From: Pseudobdellovibrionaceae bacterium
Lineage (GTDB): Bacteria > Bdellovibrionota > Bdellovibrionia > Bdellovibrionales > UBA1609
Length of the DNA: 64,000 nucleotides
Assembly: GCA_020635055.1 (NCBI GenBank)
Contig: JACKAN010000014.1
Location: forward strand, 1-64,000
Direction: 5' to 3'
Part shown: positions 46,691 through 55,453 of the stretch, piece after piece
Layout of the letters: the number at the start of each line of letters is the position of its first letter
Position numbering within the stretch: the stretch's first letter is position 1
Program-made: the position numbers and the translations under genes
The notes under the pieces: generated by a model
Database searches by the model: none
Seen by the model: the letters and a program-made list of their open reading frames with translations, nothing else
What the model was told of the DNA's origin: nothing

Positions 46691-47054
46691 TAAAATTCTA
46701 AAAGTTTTTGAAGAATTAGACTTACTTTTAGATGAAAAACTTGAAATGACAGTTATTGGTGGTTCAGCAATGATATTAGGGTATTCGTCTGAACGGATGA
46801 CTCACGATGTAGATTCTATAGGAAAAATATCAAAAAACATAATTGAAATCTGGACGATGGCTCAGAAGAAATCTGGGGTGAACTTAATGTTAGATACTTC
46901 TACTGGAGTAGCACAGTTTCCTTCAGGTTACGAAGATCGACTCATAAAAGTTGATTTAAAGTTGAAAGTGGAATTTCGGATTTCATATATCACTTGGAAC
47001 CGCCCAGTTCTTTGCTTGAGAAAATCGCAGTGCTTTTTTTTAATAAACGGTTAA
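46674..47054 (+). pseudogene. Nucleotidyltransferase-like gene, truncated by IS3 copy 2
   Basis: About 100 codons of a nucleotidyltransferase-like (DUF6036/AbiEii-type) protein: MTVIGGSAMILGYSSERMTH, then DVDSIGKISKNIIEI. The MIGG and DxD features match the family's active site. From 46979 the frame runs into IS3 DNA (KVEFRISYITWNRP), so the C-terminal half is lost. Start TTG 46674 is near a GGGAAG; TTG 46647 is also open. If this was the toxin it is now probably dead. Confidence 0.6.
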
Positions 47055-47351
47055 TTTCTTCTATATAACCAAGCTCTTTTTTAAGTTTATGAACTTCTTT
47101 TTCAAGATCCTCATAGCTGGGCCTATCTTTAGACTTTGTTAATTTTCCGACAGAAAATTCCTTTCTCCAACGGCTTAAGGCAGCTTTACTTACCCCTAAT
47201 TCCTTACAGGTGTTTGAAATTCCTGCTATTTTGCTTCTGGCTACCGCTTCTTGTTTAAATTCGTTACTATATTTATTCATGACTTTCTCCTCATACCATA
47301 TTGGGTGAAAAAAGTCTCACATGATGTCTCCAGTGATTTTGGGGAAGTCCA
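46979..47351 (-). mobile_element. IS3-family element, copy 2 (left-end fragment)
   Basis: A 373-bp fragment: inverted left end (TGGACTTCCCC, complement, ending 47351), full OrfA and the first few OrfB codons, then an abrupt junction at 46979. Sequence is nearly identical to copy 1, in the opposite direction. Just outside its left end lie the bases GGC (complement of 47352-47354), identical to the triplet after the right end of copy 1. Confidence 0.88.
46990..47280 (-). CDS. IS3-family transposase OrfA (copy 2)
   Basis: A 96-residue OrfA, identical to copy 1 except at one residue seen (RLLKKS). It is still open, but its OrfB is missing, so this copy cannot move by itself. Confidence 0.85.
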   Translation of the reverse strand: MNKYSNEFKQEAVARSKIAGISNTCKELGVSKAALSRWRKEFSVGKLTKSKDRPSYEDLEKEVHKLKKELGYIEEINRLLKKSTAIFSSKELGGSK

Positions 47352-47583
47352 GCCTTCGCACGGCTCGGTGGATATTTGGCAAGAAATTCAGATCCCCCAC
47401 CCGGTCCAATTGGAGTGCGATGATGCGACTTAACGATATTCAACTTGGTGCGAGTTTATGATTTGTGGGTAAAAGTCAGTAGCGATGTGGAGTGCGGTTG
47501 CTAAGTTGGACACAATCTTTGTATCAAGTTGAAACAAAAGGCTTATTAACAAGGTACCGATATGTACCTAAGGAGATAAGTTT

Positions 47584-47970
47584 ATGTCGAAAAGAAAGCA
47601 ATACAATTACAACCAAGTAGAGCGTCGGCAAATTGTAGATGATTACTATGCAAAAAAAATTACATCAGCCCAGTTAGCCAGTGAATATTCACTTGATGTC
47701 AGCGTCATCCACCGATGGAAATATGAATTGGATCGTCGCAAAAAAACAGAGAGAAAAGATGAATTATTATCTGATGGTCGAAGTGCTGAAGATGTTAAAT
47801 ATATCATGCAGCTGGAAGAGGAATTATCTGAATATAAAAAGCAATTAGGCCAAGCTATGTTCGAAAATGATCTTTTAAAAAAAGCTCACAGTTTACAACA
47901 CAAGAAAAAATCCACTGGGTTAGAGATAATAAAAAAAGAATTGGCTCAATCAAAGGGGCGTGTAAAATGA
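47584..47970 (+). CDS. IS3-family transposase OrfA (second type)
   Basis: A 128-residue OrfA with helix-turn-helix (RRQIVDDYYAKKITSAQLAS, then VSVIHRWKYELDRR) and a leucine-rich dimerisation helix (LEEELSEYKKQLGQAMFEND). AAGGAGATAAGT lies upstream. The end overlaps OrfB by 4 bases. Its sequence is distinct from the other IS3 copies in the window. Confidence 0.9.
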   Translation: MSKRKQYNYNQVERRQIVDDYYAKKITSAQLASEYSLDVSVIHRWKYELDRRKKTERKDELLSDGRSAEDVKYIMQLEEELSEYKKQLGQAMFENDLLKKAHSLQHKKKSTGLEIIKKELAQSKGRVK

Positions 47971-48800
47971 TAAAACTCAGTCCATCAACTTATTATTATA
48001 AAACTAAAAATTCACGTTCAGAAAAAGATAGGTTTGATGCTAATGTCAGGGCTGCCATTGAAGCAATACAAATTAAATTTCCAAAGAGTGGCTACCGTAC
48101 AATGAAACATTATCTTAAACGTAAGGGTTATGTTTTAGGTGAAACCCGTTTAAGGCGTATTATGAAAGAAAATAACCTACAAGCGAAGATTAGAAAAAAA
48201 TATTTTATAACTACACAGTCCAAACATGGAGAATTTATTTACCCCAATTTACTGCCAGAGCTTAGCATAACAGATATTAATCAAGTATGGGTTGCCGATA
48301 TTACCTATATAAGAATATTAACTGGATTTGTTTTTTTAGCAGTAATAATGGATCTCTACTCAAGGAAAATAATTGGCTGGTCTATTTCAAAAAACATTGA
48401 TCAAGATTTAACATTAAGTGCATTAGAGATGGCTATAACACTAAGAAATCCAAAAGCTGGAGTGATACATCATGCGGACCGTGGTGTTCAATATTTAAGT
48501 CAAAGTTATATAAAGAAATTAAATGATCATGAATTCCATATTTCATGTTCTAGAAAGGGGAACCCTTATGACAATGCCTTCTGTGAGAGTTTAATGAAGA
48601 CAATAAAATCGAATGAAATTGATTTAAAACAATATAGAGACTTAAATGATGTATTAAATAATTTACCTGAGTTTATTACTACTGTGTATAATGCTGAACG
48701 TGTTCATTCAGCTCTAGGTTATTTAACGCCGGAAGAGTTTGAAAATAAATTAAAACATGATATGCATTTTTTAAACAAAAAGCCTATTGTTATAACTTAA
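47967..48800 (+). CDS. IS3-family transposase OrfB (second type)
   Basis: A 277-residue DDE transposase. N-terminal helix HTH_21-type region (KSGYRTMKHYLKRKGYVLG), then the core: WVADITYIRILTGFVFLAVI (first Asp), HHADRGVQYLS (second Asp) and NAFCESLMKTIKSN (Glu), ending in HSALGYLTPEEFE. All catalytic residues are present and the length is normal. Starts in an ATGA overlap with OrfA. Confidence 0.92.
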   Translation: MIKLSPSTYYYKTKNSRSEKDRFDANVRAAIEAIQIKFPKSGYRTMKHYLKRKGYVLGETRLRRIMKENNLQAKIRKKYFITTQSKHGEFIYPNLLPELSITDINQVWVADITYIRILTGFVFLAVIMDLYSRKIIGWSISKNIDQDLTLSALEMAITLRNPKAGVIHHADRGVQYLSQSYIKKLNDHEFHISCSRKGNPYDNAFCESLMKTIKSNEIDLKQYRDLNDVLNNLPEFITTVYNAERVHSALGYLTPEEFENKLKHDMHFLNKKPIVIT

Positions 48801-49059
48801 GAGGTTTTTGTACAGTCAAACGACCGCACTCCAATGGGCGCTTACGATTTATATTCGACGAGCAGGACTTGATACTAGAGGAGCTACTGACGCCCTCTCC
48901 AAGATCAAGCCCGAGGAGGTGATAGGTACGGTTGTCTCCCTATTCAATAGTTAATGAAAACCTGTTACTGAATACATGCTAACGTGGTTTACTTGATTTT
49001 TTTCAGAAAAAACTTTACCAAATAAAATTAAGGAACCCTGGTTGAAAAACAGGTTTTTA

Positions 49060-49890
49060 TCACCTTTTCACCATCTTTCTTATTTCCACTATACCTAGAT
49101 ACCTATTCTTGTCTTTATAGGTAAACCCTACGTAGCGTAGCTCACTGTCTCCTTCGAGTTCTTTTTTTACTTGTTCTGCTGAACCTTTGGTTGTCATTCC
49201 TATCAACAGTCTGCCATTAGTTTTTAGGATTCTCCTAACCTCTCTTAGGTTGTCTGAGAATGTATCTCTATGATCTTTTGATGAAAGTGGACCATTCATT
49301 GATAGAATCAGATCAAATGTGCTAGAATAAAAAGGTGTCCATAAAAGGTTTGCTGGAAAAATCCTACCCGTCCTCAGAGCCTTTCGTGATACAAAAATAT
49401 CAGCACCGTAAATATTAACACCTAGCTGAAACATCTCATTCACAAAACTTCCCTTGCCACTTGGGAAGTCCAAAACTGTCATACTCTTCATTTCGTTTAG
49501 GGGAACTACATCAAAAATGGCATCTAACTCAGCAACTGGTCGATCGGTGCGATTGAAGTGCGTTGCGTTCTCACGAGTTGCAGGTGCTACAAAAACATAA
49601 ACTCCATATTGGAAACCGTCTGCATGTACACCGTTAGGATAAACAAAAGTACCATCTTCGCCTCTTAAATCAACAATTTCAACTTTCTCCAGCTTGTTTG
49701 GATCTAATACATTTTTACGAGCATCACTTAGAAACCGTTGACACTTCAGTTGTCTAAAAATCTCTTTGGCCGAATGCACACGGTCTGTTGATCCATTTGC
49801 CCAAATAGGCTGACTCATGGCTAAAACTTGCACAGTGAAAACGAAGAGAATTACTCCTCGTAAGTTCAGTAATTTCATACAATTAGACAT
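49060..49890 (-). CDS. Exported SAM-dependent methyltransferase-like protein
   Basis: A 276-residue protein with a hydrophobic signal-like N-terminus (LRGVILFVFTVQVLA, then ANG). It is followed by a Rossmann-like methyltransferase core: TVLDFPSGKGSFVNEMFQLG (SAM motif I, about 138-157), YGADIFV, then FDLILSMNGPLS (motif IV) and VRRILKTNGRLLIGM. Methyltransferases need SAM and so normally work in the cytoplasm. The leader may be a membrane anchor, or the protein may be exported with no SAM. No lipobox. Flanked by IS debris on both sides. Confidence 0.7.
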   Translation of the reverse strand: MSNCMKLLNLRGVILFVFTVQVLAMSQPIWANGSTDRVHSAKEIFRQLKCQRFLSDARKNVLDPNKLEKVEIVDLRGEDGTFVYPNGVHADGFQYGVYVFVAPATRENATHFNRTDRPVAELDAIFDVVPLNEMKSMTVLDFPSGKGSFVNEMFQLGVNIYGADIFVSRKALRTGRIFPANLLWTPFYSSTFDLILSMNGPLSSKDHRDTFSDNLREVRRILKTNGRLLIGMTTKGSAEQVKKELEGDSELRYVGFTYKDKNRYLGIVEIRKMVKR

Positions 49891-50106
49891 ATCAAATTTT
49901 GGACCAAAAAATCACATGAAAACTCAACCTGACTTTACCCAGGGCGTTTGCACTTAGACGCTTTTTCCCATAAGGATTTATTGTAGCTTAAAACTCTGTC
50001 ACCATAGCCTCTTTGGTAGCGTAAAAAAACGTGTCTCCATAAGAATAACTTATAGGACTAAATGGAGAACATATGTAAATCGACGACATGACCGTTTCTC
50101 CGTTAT

Positions 50107-50581
50107 TTAGAAGGGGGTGGTTGATGCCAATCTCATTTCGGGTGGCCAGTACCAGGAAGACGTATCTATATATTTTGAGTTTAACAGCCCACATCTTTGT
50201 AGGATTTTGAGCATAAATGATACTGGATTTGTGTATCCATACCCCATTCTTTTGAGGACTTTAATTTTATTATTTAGTCCCTCTGACACGGCTGTTGTAA
50301 GTCCCGACATTATATAACCTTCTATATAATGCCTGTATTTCCTCAAAGTATTTGCAAACTTTAAAAATGGCTTTAATTTGGCTTCCCTTGCAAAGCGATA
50401 CCACAGGATAAGACTTTTCCTGAACTCTTTTACATTTTTCTTATCTAAAACCTTATGGAAATATTCAACTAACACTGACGCTCTAAATATATTTTTATTT
50501 ATATCCAGTAATCGCTCTAGCTTTATGTAATCTTTTTTTGATTGTCTACAGTTTATTGCAGAAATAAATAAGGCACAAAAA
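50107..50581 (-). pseudogene. ISL3-family transposase, C-terminal fragment
   Basis: About 155 codons of the ISL3 transposase end: LFISAINCRQSKKDYIKLER, then the signature GYIMSGLTTAVSEGLNNKIK (with the catalytic Glu) and LKRMGYGYTN. It has no start; upstream frames close with a stop. The 3' end (EMRLASTTPF) is repeated in decayed form at 57223-57260. Confidence 0.75.
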
Positions 50582-50590
50582 CAAATTTAT

Positions 50591-50785
50591 TTAAATTTTT
50601 TCTGATACTATACATCTAGCCATTTCCATATCTGCCGTCAGTAATAATGAAAGTTTAGAACAATTGAACATATTGACTATCATTGCATCAGACGAGGCTA
50701 ATCCATATTTACCCATTATTTTGACAACATCCTCCCAATCAGGTTTTTTATCCAACATGGACAATTCATCTGTTCTCTGAAAACT
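50591..50785 (-). pseudogene. PIN-domain-like fragment
   Basis: An open frame of about 60 codons ending at 50591, with the C-terminal pattern of PIN-domain nucleases: KIMGKYGLASSDAMIVNMFN (Asp in the middle) and LSLLLTADMEMARCI (TaD-type motif). An ATG at 50758 is inside the frame; upstream sequence closes at about 50788. The N-terminal acidic residues are missing, so any nuclease would be dead. The assignment is by eye and moderate. Confidence 0.4.
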
Positions 50786-51564
50786 TTTTTAACGCCACCA
50801 ACTTAACGCCACCAACTAAGCTCTAAATCTCTATTATCTGAAACAATAGGCAGAGCCACATGATCATTAGCTTCACAGACTGTGCGCAGTCCTTTATTTG
50901 CGTAGGTTGAAGATGTCTTCCTGGGTAATACCTTCACTTTCCATTTTTGAGGTAAAAAGTGAGTGCGTGCTAATTGTGAATTTAAAATTCAATTCTTAGA
51001 GATTGATCGAACACCGTTAGGAAATTAGAACATAAGAAGTTATCAGCAATTCACATTGGTGTATTAAAGTCTGTTCAATCTGGAATGTACCTAGGGGATG
51101 TAATAAATATTTTAGGACATAATACTAAGGTATATGACCTATTAGATACAGAAGTTGCCCAAACTTTTTGGGGCGGCTTTTGAGCGCTTTGTAATTTTAG
51201 AGGTTAGAGCCTATTTAAGTTATTTTAGAAAAAAACAAAAAATGTATTATTAGCAATCAACTTCACAATTTGAAATTGATTAAATTATAGGCGATGAAGT
51301 AGCTAAAAAAAATCTTCTGAATTAGTTCAAGATAATTTTTTTAAGGGTTTAAGAGCTTTGAAAGAAGAAGATATTTTTAAAAGATTTTTTTTCCTCTCTA
51401 AGTTTTTGAAAATTCTTAGGAATTTCTCGGCAGTCTAGATTTGAATCACAGATACTTGACATTTTCTTCATTAGACACAAAATAAATTAAGAACAGGGCA
51501 AAATCTAAAAAATGTAACTTCTTTATATAAATCGTGCCCTGAAACGTTTTAAAGGAGGTGCAAA
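50786..51564 (+). other. Gene-poor stretch with tandem repeat and decayed frame
   Basis: About 780 bases with no sound gene. A 14-bp unit AACGCCACCAACTT occurs twice in tandem (50791-50818, last base differs). Bases 50872-50923 resemble 36378-36430. From 51007 to 51183 a frame without start reads SAIHIGVLKSVQSGMYLGD, and a slipped second frame continues it to about 51253 (ERFVILEVRAYLSYFRKK): probably one decayed gene of unknown family. The remainder is AT-rich; the final part leads into the ribosome-binding site at 51553-51559. Confidence 0.4.
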
Positions 51565-51603
51565 GTGAAACTAACAGGTATCCCACCAAACAAGTTCATC
51601 TAA
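51565..51603 (+). CDS. 12-codon leader-type ORF with strong ribosome-binding site
   Basis: GTG 51565 to TAA 51601-51603 encodes MKLTGIPPNKFI. AAAGGAGG at 51551-51558 is near-perfect and 6 bases before the start, better than most genes in the window. It sits about 60 bases upstream of the three HPF-like genes. It could be a leader peptide that controls them by translation, or the remaining head of a lost gene. Confidence 0.4.
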   Translation: MKLTGIPPNKFI

Positions 51604-51664
51604 TCCAATTATATAATATTACATATTCACGACATTAATAATTTTTAGCTATTGGAGGATTTTT

Positions 51665-52009
51665 ATGCTGAATCACAGTATAAAGTTTGAGTTTATTGGA
51701 TTTGATCCAGACTACAAAACAAGAAGCTATATTACTTCTGTTGCTGAACGCTTGCAGAGTCTTTCTCCCAGTTACTCTTTTATTAAGGTAGCTATGAACA
51801 AGGGAAAAAATGTTGTTAAAGCCTCTTGCAAAATTGTATCACAAGCAGGCGAATTTGTGGCTGAGAGTTTATGTAATGATCCCGTATCGGCAATTCTGCA
51901 AATTGAAGCTGATATTATGGAGCAACTCAATGAATGGAAGAAGCATCGATTTTTTGAAAACCAGCCTGAGACCAAAGTATCTAAACCACTGCTAGAAATT
52001 GCTATTTAG
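51665..52009 (+). CDS. HPF/RaiA-like protein 1
   Basis: A 114-residue protein resembling ribosome hibernation factors (HPF/RaiA, sigma-54 modulation domain): IKFEFIGFDPDYKTRSYITS, then VKASCKIVSQAGEFVAESLC and AILQIEADIMEQLNEWKKHR. The beta-alpha-beta-beta-beta-alpha order and length match short HPF. These bind the 30S decoding region and make dormant or dimeric ribosomes. GGAGG is 6 bases before the ATG. The first of three tandem related genes. Residues seen are divergent, so a changed target is possible. Confidence 0.65.
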   Translation: MLNHSIKFEFIGFDPDYKTRSYITSVAERLQSLSPSYSFIKVAMNKGKNVVKASCKIVSQAGEFVAESLCNDPVSAILQIEADIMEQLNEWKKHRFFENQPETKVSKPLLEIAI

Positions 52010-52043
52010 AGGGGGCACTTTGAATTTCCATCAAGGAGGACTT

Positions 52044-52373
52044 ATGTATGAATTTCATGTGAGGGATCTAACAGAAACCGAAGCACTCAAGCAATTGGCG
52101 GATCACGCAGTAAAAGTGATCAAGTCTACGACGGATTGTGACACCGAAGTTCAAATTATTGTTGAACCTGAAGCCAAAGAGAAACGACTTTTTGCCGTCT
52201 CGATGAGTGTATTTGGTCTTCAGGAGCCAGTCATCGTGAGGAAAGATGGGAAGAACGCCTTATCCGTTTTTAGAAAGGTTAAAAAGGCTGTGCTTAGACA
52301 GATTCATAGAATGAATGAAAAAAGAATAACTAATAGAAGAAAACAGTTTTTCAAAGAGCAATACGCTTTATAA
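52044..52373 (+). CDS. HPF/RaiA-like protein 2
   Basis: A 109-residue protein of the same fold as the preceding one, divergent in sequence: MYEFHVRDLTETEALKQLAD, LFAVSMSVFGLQEPVIVRKD and VFRKVKKAVLRQIHRMNEKR. The end is strongly basic, as in HPF. ATG 52044 is chosen because AAGGAGG lies 6 bases upstream; the longer open frame (from 51999) lies in the previous gene. Gap to the first gene is 34 bases; co-transcription is likely. Confidence 0.65.
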   Translation: MYEFHVRDLTETEALKQLADHAVKVIKSTTDCDTEVQIIVEPEAKEKRLFAVSMSVFGLQEPVIVRKDGKNALSVFRKVKKAVLRQIHRMNEKRITNRRKQFFKEQYAL

Positions 52374-52387
52374 CGAAAGGAGGAGCT

Positions 52388-52717
52388 ATGGTCTTAGCAG
52401 GAGCAAATATATATAACGACGGCGTTGGTATAAACCGAGACGCTGAAGAAAAAATTCAACGGATTGTAAATAGCATTAAAACCATTTCGCCGTCTTCAAA
52501 GGTAAGCCTGAGGTTGCTCAAGAGTGGGAATGTCTACGAAGGCTTACTATGGAGTAAGTCTGATGAGCTGCCTTTAGGTGTTTATAAAAGAGGTGTATCA
52601 ATGACCCAAGTATTGGAGAGCATCTATAAGCGTGTAAAAAAGGATTGTATAAGGGCATTGAAATTAACTCGTAAACGACGTCAAAGCCAGTCGGATTTAC
52701 TCATGAGGCTGGTATGA
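52388..52717 (+). CDS. HPF/RaiA-like protein 3
   Basis: A 109-residue third member: GINRDAEEKIQRIVNSIKTI, KVSLRLLKSGNVYEGLLWSK and VLESIYKRVKKDCIRALKLT, with a basic C-terminus. It keeps the strand-helix order of the family but little direct sequence identity with the other two. AAGGAGG is close before the ATG. Its stop overlaps the next small gene by 4 bases. The three genes may make complexes with different ribosome states (inference). Confidence 0.6.
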   Translation: MVLAGANIYNDGVGINRDAEEKIQRIVNSIKTISPSSKVSLRLLKSGNVYEGLLWSKSDELPLGVYKRGVSMTQVLESIYKRVKKDCIRALKLTRKRRQSQSDLLMRLV

Positions 52718-52967
52718 ATAAAAATCATCAGTCTTCGGAGTCTTTTCAAAACATTTTGAAAGGAAAACTTAAAAGCAGCTCGGACAATCGTCCTTTAAAA
52801 ACTGAAATGACCGGTATTTTAATTCCGTGTCACCAAGAGGATGGAGGCCAGATATTTAGTTTTAAGCTAGGGACTCAAACCAACAAGTATTTGATATAGA
52901 TAACTATGTGAGAATGATTATTCAGAAAGGTATGTTGGAGCCAGTATTCGATGACTTGGCTTCCTAG
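52714..52967 (+). pseudogene. Small hypothetical gene with a probable slip near 52887
   Basis: From ATG 52714 (ATGA overlap with the third HPF-like gene) the frame stops at 52897-52899 after 61 codons. In the -1 frame, joined near 52885-52887, it goes on as VFDIDNYVRMIIQKGMLEPV and FDDLAS to a stop at 52965-52967, giving about 84 residues. One extra G would join the frames. The site is not a long homopolymer, so this is less sure than the other slips. The joined protein is coupled to the HPF-like genes and directly precedes the dehydrogenase Shine-Dalgarno. Confidence 0.45.
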
Positions 52968-52976
52968 GAGGAAAAA

Positions 52977-54027
52977 GTGTTAAGTTGGATTTTCAACTTA
53001 TTCAAAAAAACGGGATGATCGACGACGTGTGGTCTTGATAACTGGAGCCAGTACGGGACTTGGCTTGGCTCTTGTTAGGGAGCTAGTACGGTCAGAAAAA
53101 TACCATGTGATTGCCACCGCTCGTCGGTCATCCCTTCCTCGTTTTGAAAAAATTGGTATTTTTGATGATGAAAATTTATGGATTCGACCAATGAATGTAC
53201 TTAAAAAATCTGATCGTGACAGGATCATTAAAGAGGCTAATGAAAAACTTGGAGGTATTGATGTTTTAGTGAATAACGCAGGTTATTGTTTGCGTGGGGT
53301 TGTGGAGCAAGTAAATGAGACTGAGCGACTAAAGCAAATTGATACAAACTTTCGTGCGCCGATGGCCCTAGTCAGAAGTGTTCTCCCCAATATGCGAAAG
53401 AAGAGGAGTGGCCATATTATTAATATATCTTCAGTGAGTGGTATGATGGCTATGCCAACCATGTCCATATATAGTGCCTCTAAATTTGCTCTTGAAGGGG
53501 CTACAGAGGCACTATGGTACGAGGTGCGTCCTTGGAAGATTAAAGTAAGTCTCATACAACCTGGATTTATAAATTCGGACTCATTTAAGAACGTTGAACT
53601 TACAAGAGAAAGTAGGAAGTCTATTCAGGACAAAAACAATCCATACTATTATCACTACAATTCCATGGCTCCATTCATAGCGAAGATGATGAGGTTCTCT
53701 CCATCAACACCCGAAAAAATTGCCGAGAAAATTCATAAGGTAATTATTTGCGATAATCCACCATTGAGGGTGCCAGTTACTATCGATGCACTGATTTTTG
53801 GATTGATTAGAAAATTATTACCAAGAAAGATATACCACATGCTTATGTACTACTCTTTGCCAAAAGTCTATCGATGGGGTGAGGACGAACACTACTATAT
53901 GGATGCAGAGTATGCACTAAAGGAAGATCAGAAATTGTTAGAGGGTAATAAGTCTAATCCAAAATTACTTGAAGCAGGTCCAAGTGAAAATAAAAAGCAC
54001 GAGTGGAATAGGGCTGATGCAATTTAA
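52977..54027 (+). CDS. Short-chain dehydrogenase/reductase (5' end slipped)
   Basis: A classical SDR with NAD(P)-binding GASTGLGLAL (Rossmann glycine motif), NNAG (IDVLVNNAGYCLRG) and the catalytic Ser-Tyr-Lys set (ISSVSGMMAMPTMSIYSASK). The main frame is open from GTG 53029 to 54027. A better start is GTG 52977, 5 bases after AGGAGG (52966-52971), reading MLSWIFNLFKK. One A must be dropped from the run 53004-53010 to give FKKRDDRRRVVLITGAST. The C-terminal 90 residues are longer than in short SDRs and hydrophobic (ALIFGLIRKLLP), so membrane contact is possible. Confidence 0.8.
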
Positions 54028-54330
54028 GTTCTGGGTTGAATTTTGTTTTTAGTTTAACTTAATTAATTGGAAATCCCTTTTAGTCTTTCAATAATTGTTA
54101 AGCCATATTATTGAAAATGATATATGTTGCTTAAGTGATATTACGGTCATCTAGGGGGGCAACCTACCTTCTGTAAGTAGTTAATTTAACAAGATTAAAG
54201 ATAATAATATTCCCCTGGTATCTAAAGTTAAATTAACTTGTAGTTTTTCTTATTTTTACCAGATAGATTTCATAAATTTGCTATCATTCACATTTAATGA
54301 TATTTTCTGCTTAATAATTAGAAAGATGGT
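54028..54330 (+). other. AT-rich intergenic region with a palindrome
   Basis: No gene. The symmetrical sequence AAGTTAA-A-TTAACTT is at 54225-54239, about 90 bases upstream of the AraC-type gene, and may be its operator. A G-rich stretch CTAGGGGGGC is near 54151. No terminator hairpin with T run was seen after the dehydrogenase. Confidence 0.35.
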
Positions 54331-55356
54331 ATGAATAATTCAGTTGTTATGACAGTATTAAATGTAATGCCCAGGGCGATCATGCAAGATCTTTTAGTGT
54401 TGGGTGTTGATTTTTCAAAATTAGTTGCAGAATATGGTTTGGATATTGATTCGGCCATGGACCCCGGCCAAAGGATTCCCGGTGATTTATATATTCAACT
54501 TTTTAAACTGGCTTTTAATAAAACAGGCAATCATTTTTACCTTCTAGATATTTTAAAAAAAACTGATGTAAAAGGTGTCTCCCCCTTTGATATTATAATT
54601 GAATCTTCTAAAAATTTGCGAGACGTGCTTCAAACTTTGGTTCAATACAAGTCTTTCTTCAATGCAAATCTTGGATTTCTGTTTTTTGATGAAGCCAATG
54701 GTGGCAAATTGGGACTAACGGTTTTAAATTCAAAAATTCCTTCTGCTGAAGTGGTTTTGTCTGAAGTTTCTTTTTTTGGTGTGCTTTCGATAATTAGTAA
54801 AGTAACAAAAAAAAGTTTACGACCTACAAGAATCGAATTTTCCCATGCGCCTCATTCACCCATTGAAGAATATGAAAAGTATTTTGATTGTCCTATAAAA
54901 TTTAGAACTAATTTTAACTTTATTCACTTTTCTGAAGAAGATTTACAAAGACCCTTTGCTTTAGAAGATCCACTCTTAAAAACCTTACTAGAAGAAAAAA
55001 TAGAACTCTACTTGAAGACTGCGGGCATAAGCATTAACTCTAGCCTAATTTTGAGAGTGAACCGCGCAATTGTCACAGGTATAATAAATAATAATCTTAA
55101 TATAGAGAAAGTTGCTAGTGAATTAGTTATGACACCAAGAACTCTACAAAGACGCCTGGCAGATAGCAATGTTACGTTTTCAGAAATGGTGACTTCTATT
55201 AAGTCCTATTTGGCATGTCATTATTTACGTAGATTGGATCTTGACTTGAACAGGGTTTCCTTTCTTTCAGGCTATTCTGATGTAAGTAGTTTTTCCAAAT
55301 CTTTTAAGAAATCATTTAATCAAACTCCGGCTGAATATCGTAAGACAATTATTTAA
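54331..55356 (+). CDS. AraC-family regulator with arabinose-binding-type N-domain
   Basis: A 341-residue regulator. The N-terminal domain (about 1-200) matches the AraC N-terminal ligand-binding region of OruR-type proteins: GVDFSKLVAEYGLDIDSAMD, then PGQRIPGDLYIQLFKLAF. The C-terminal helix-turn-helix pair is IEKVASELVMTPRTLQRRLA and LSGYSDVSSFSKSFKKSF, ending FNQTPAEYR. No target gene is obvious. It is followed by the CheY-like gene 97 bases later. The ligand is unknown. Confidence 0.88.
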   Translation: MNNSVVMTVLNVMPRAIMQDLLVLGVDFSKLVAEYGLDIDSAMDPGQRIPGDLYIQLFKLAFNKTGNHFYLLDILKKTDVKGVSPFDIIIESSKNLRDVLQTLVQYKSFFNANLGFLFFDEANGGKLGLTVLNSKIPSAEVVLSEVSFFGVLSIISKVTKKSLRPTRIEFSHAPHSPIEEYEKYFDCPIKFRTNFNFIHFSEEDLQRPFALEDPLLKTLLEEKIELYLKTAGISINSSLILRVNRAIVTGIINNNLNIEKVASELVMTPRTLQRRLADSNVTFSEMVTSIKSYLACHYLRRLDLDLNRVSFLSGYSDVSSFSKSFKKSFNQTPAEYRKTII

Positions 55357-55453
55357 AATTTGTCATGAATCGACTCCATTTCGTCGCCTCAGGATCTGGC
55401 AAAATAGTATCTAGTTAAATAAGATACGACCCAATCCTATCCAAGGAGTTTGA

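Larger units (their letters stand above)
47488..48833 (+). mobile_element. Intact IS3-family element (second type)
   Basis: A 1346-bp element. Left end TGGAGTGCGGTTGC and right end (complement) TGGAGTGCGGTCGT are imperfect terminal repeats. The 3-bp duplication ATG flanks it (47485-47487 and 48834-48836). Both transposase frames are open. A 39-codon tail (48835-48954, ending SLFNS) just right of the element may be the 3' end of an interrupted gene. Confidence 0.88.

Noticed and set aside
48835..48954. A 39-codon tail right of the second IS3 element as the 3' end of an interrupted gene
   Set aside because: The left flank of the element does not continue the same frame (a TAG stands 5 bases before the junction), so a split gene is not shown.
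49010..49055. Possible terminator after the methyltransferase gene
   Set aside because: The CCTGGTTG / CAGG pairing is imperfect and no proper T run follows on the minus strand.
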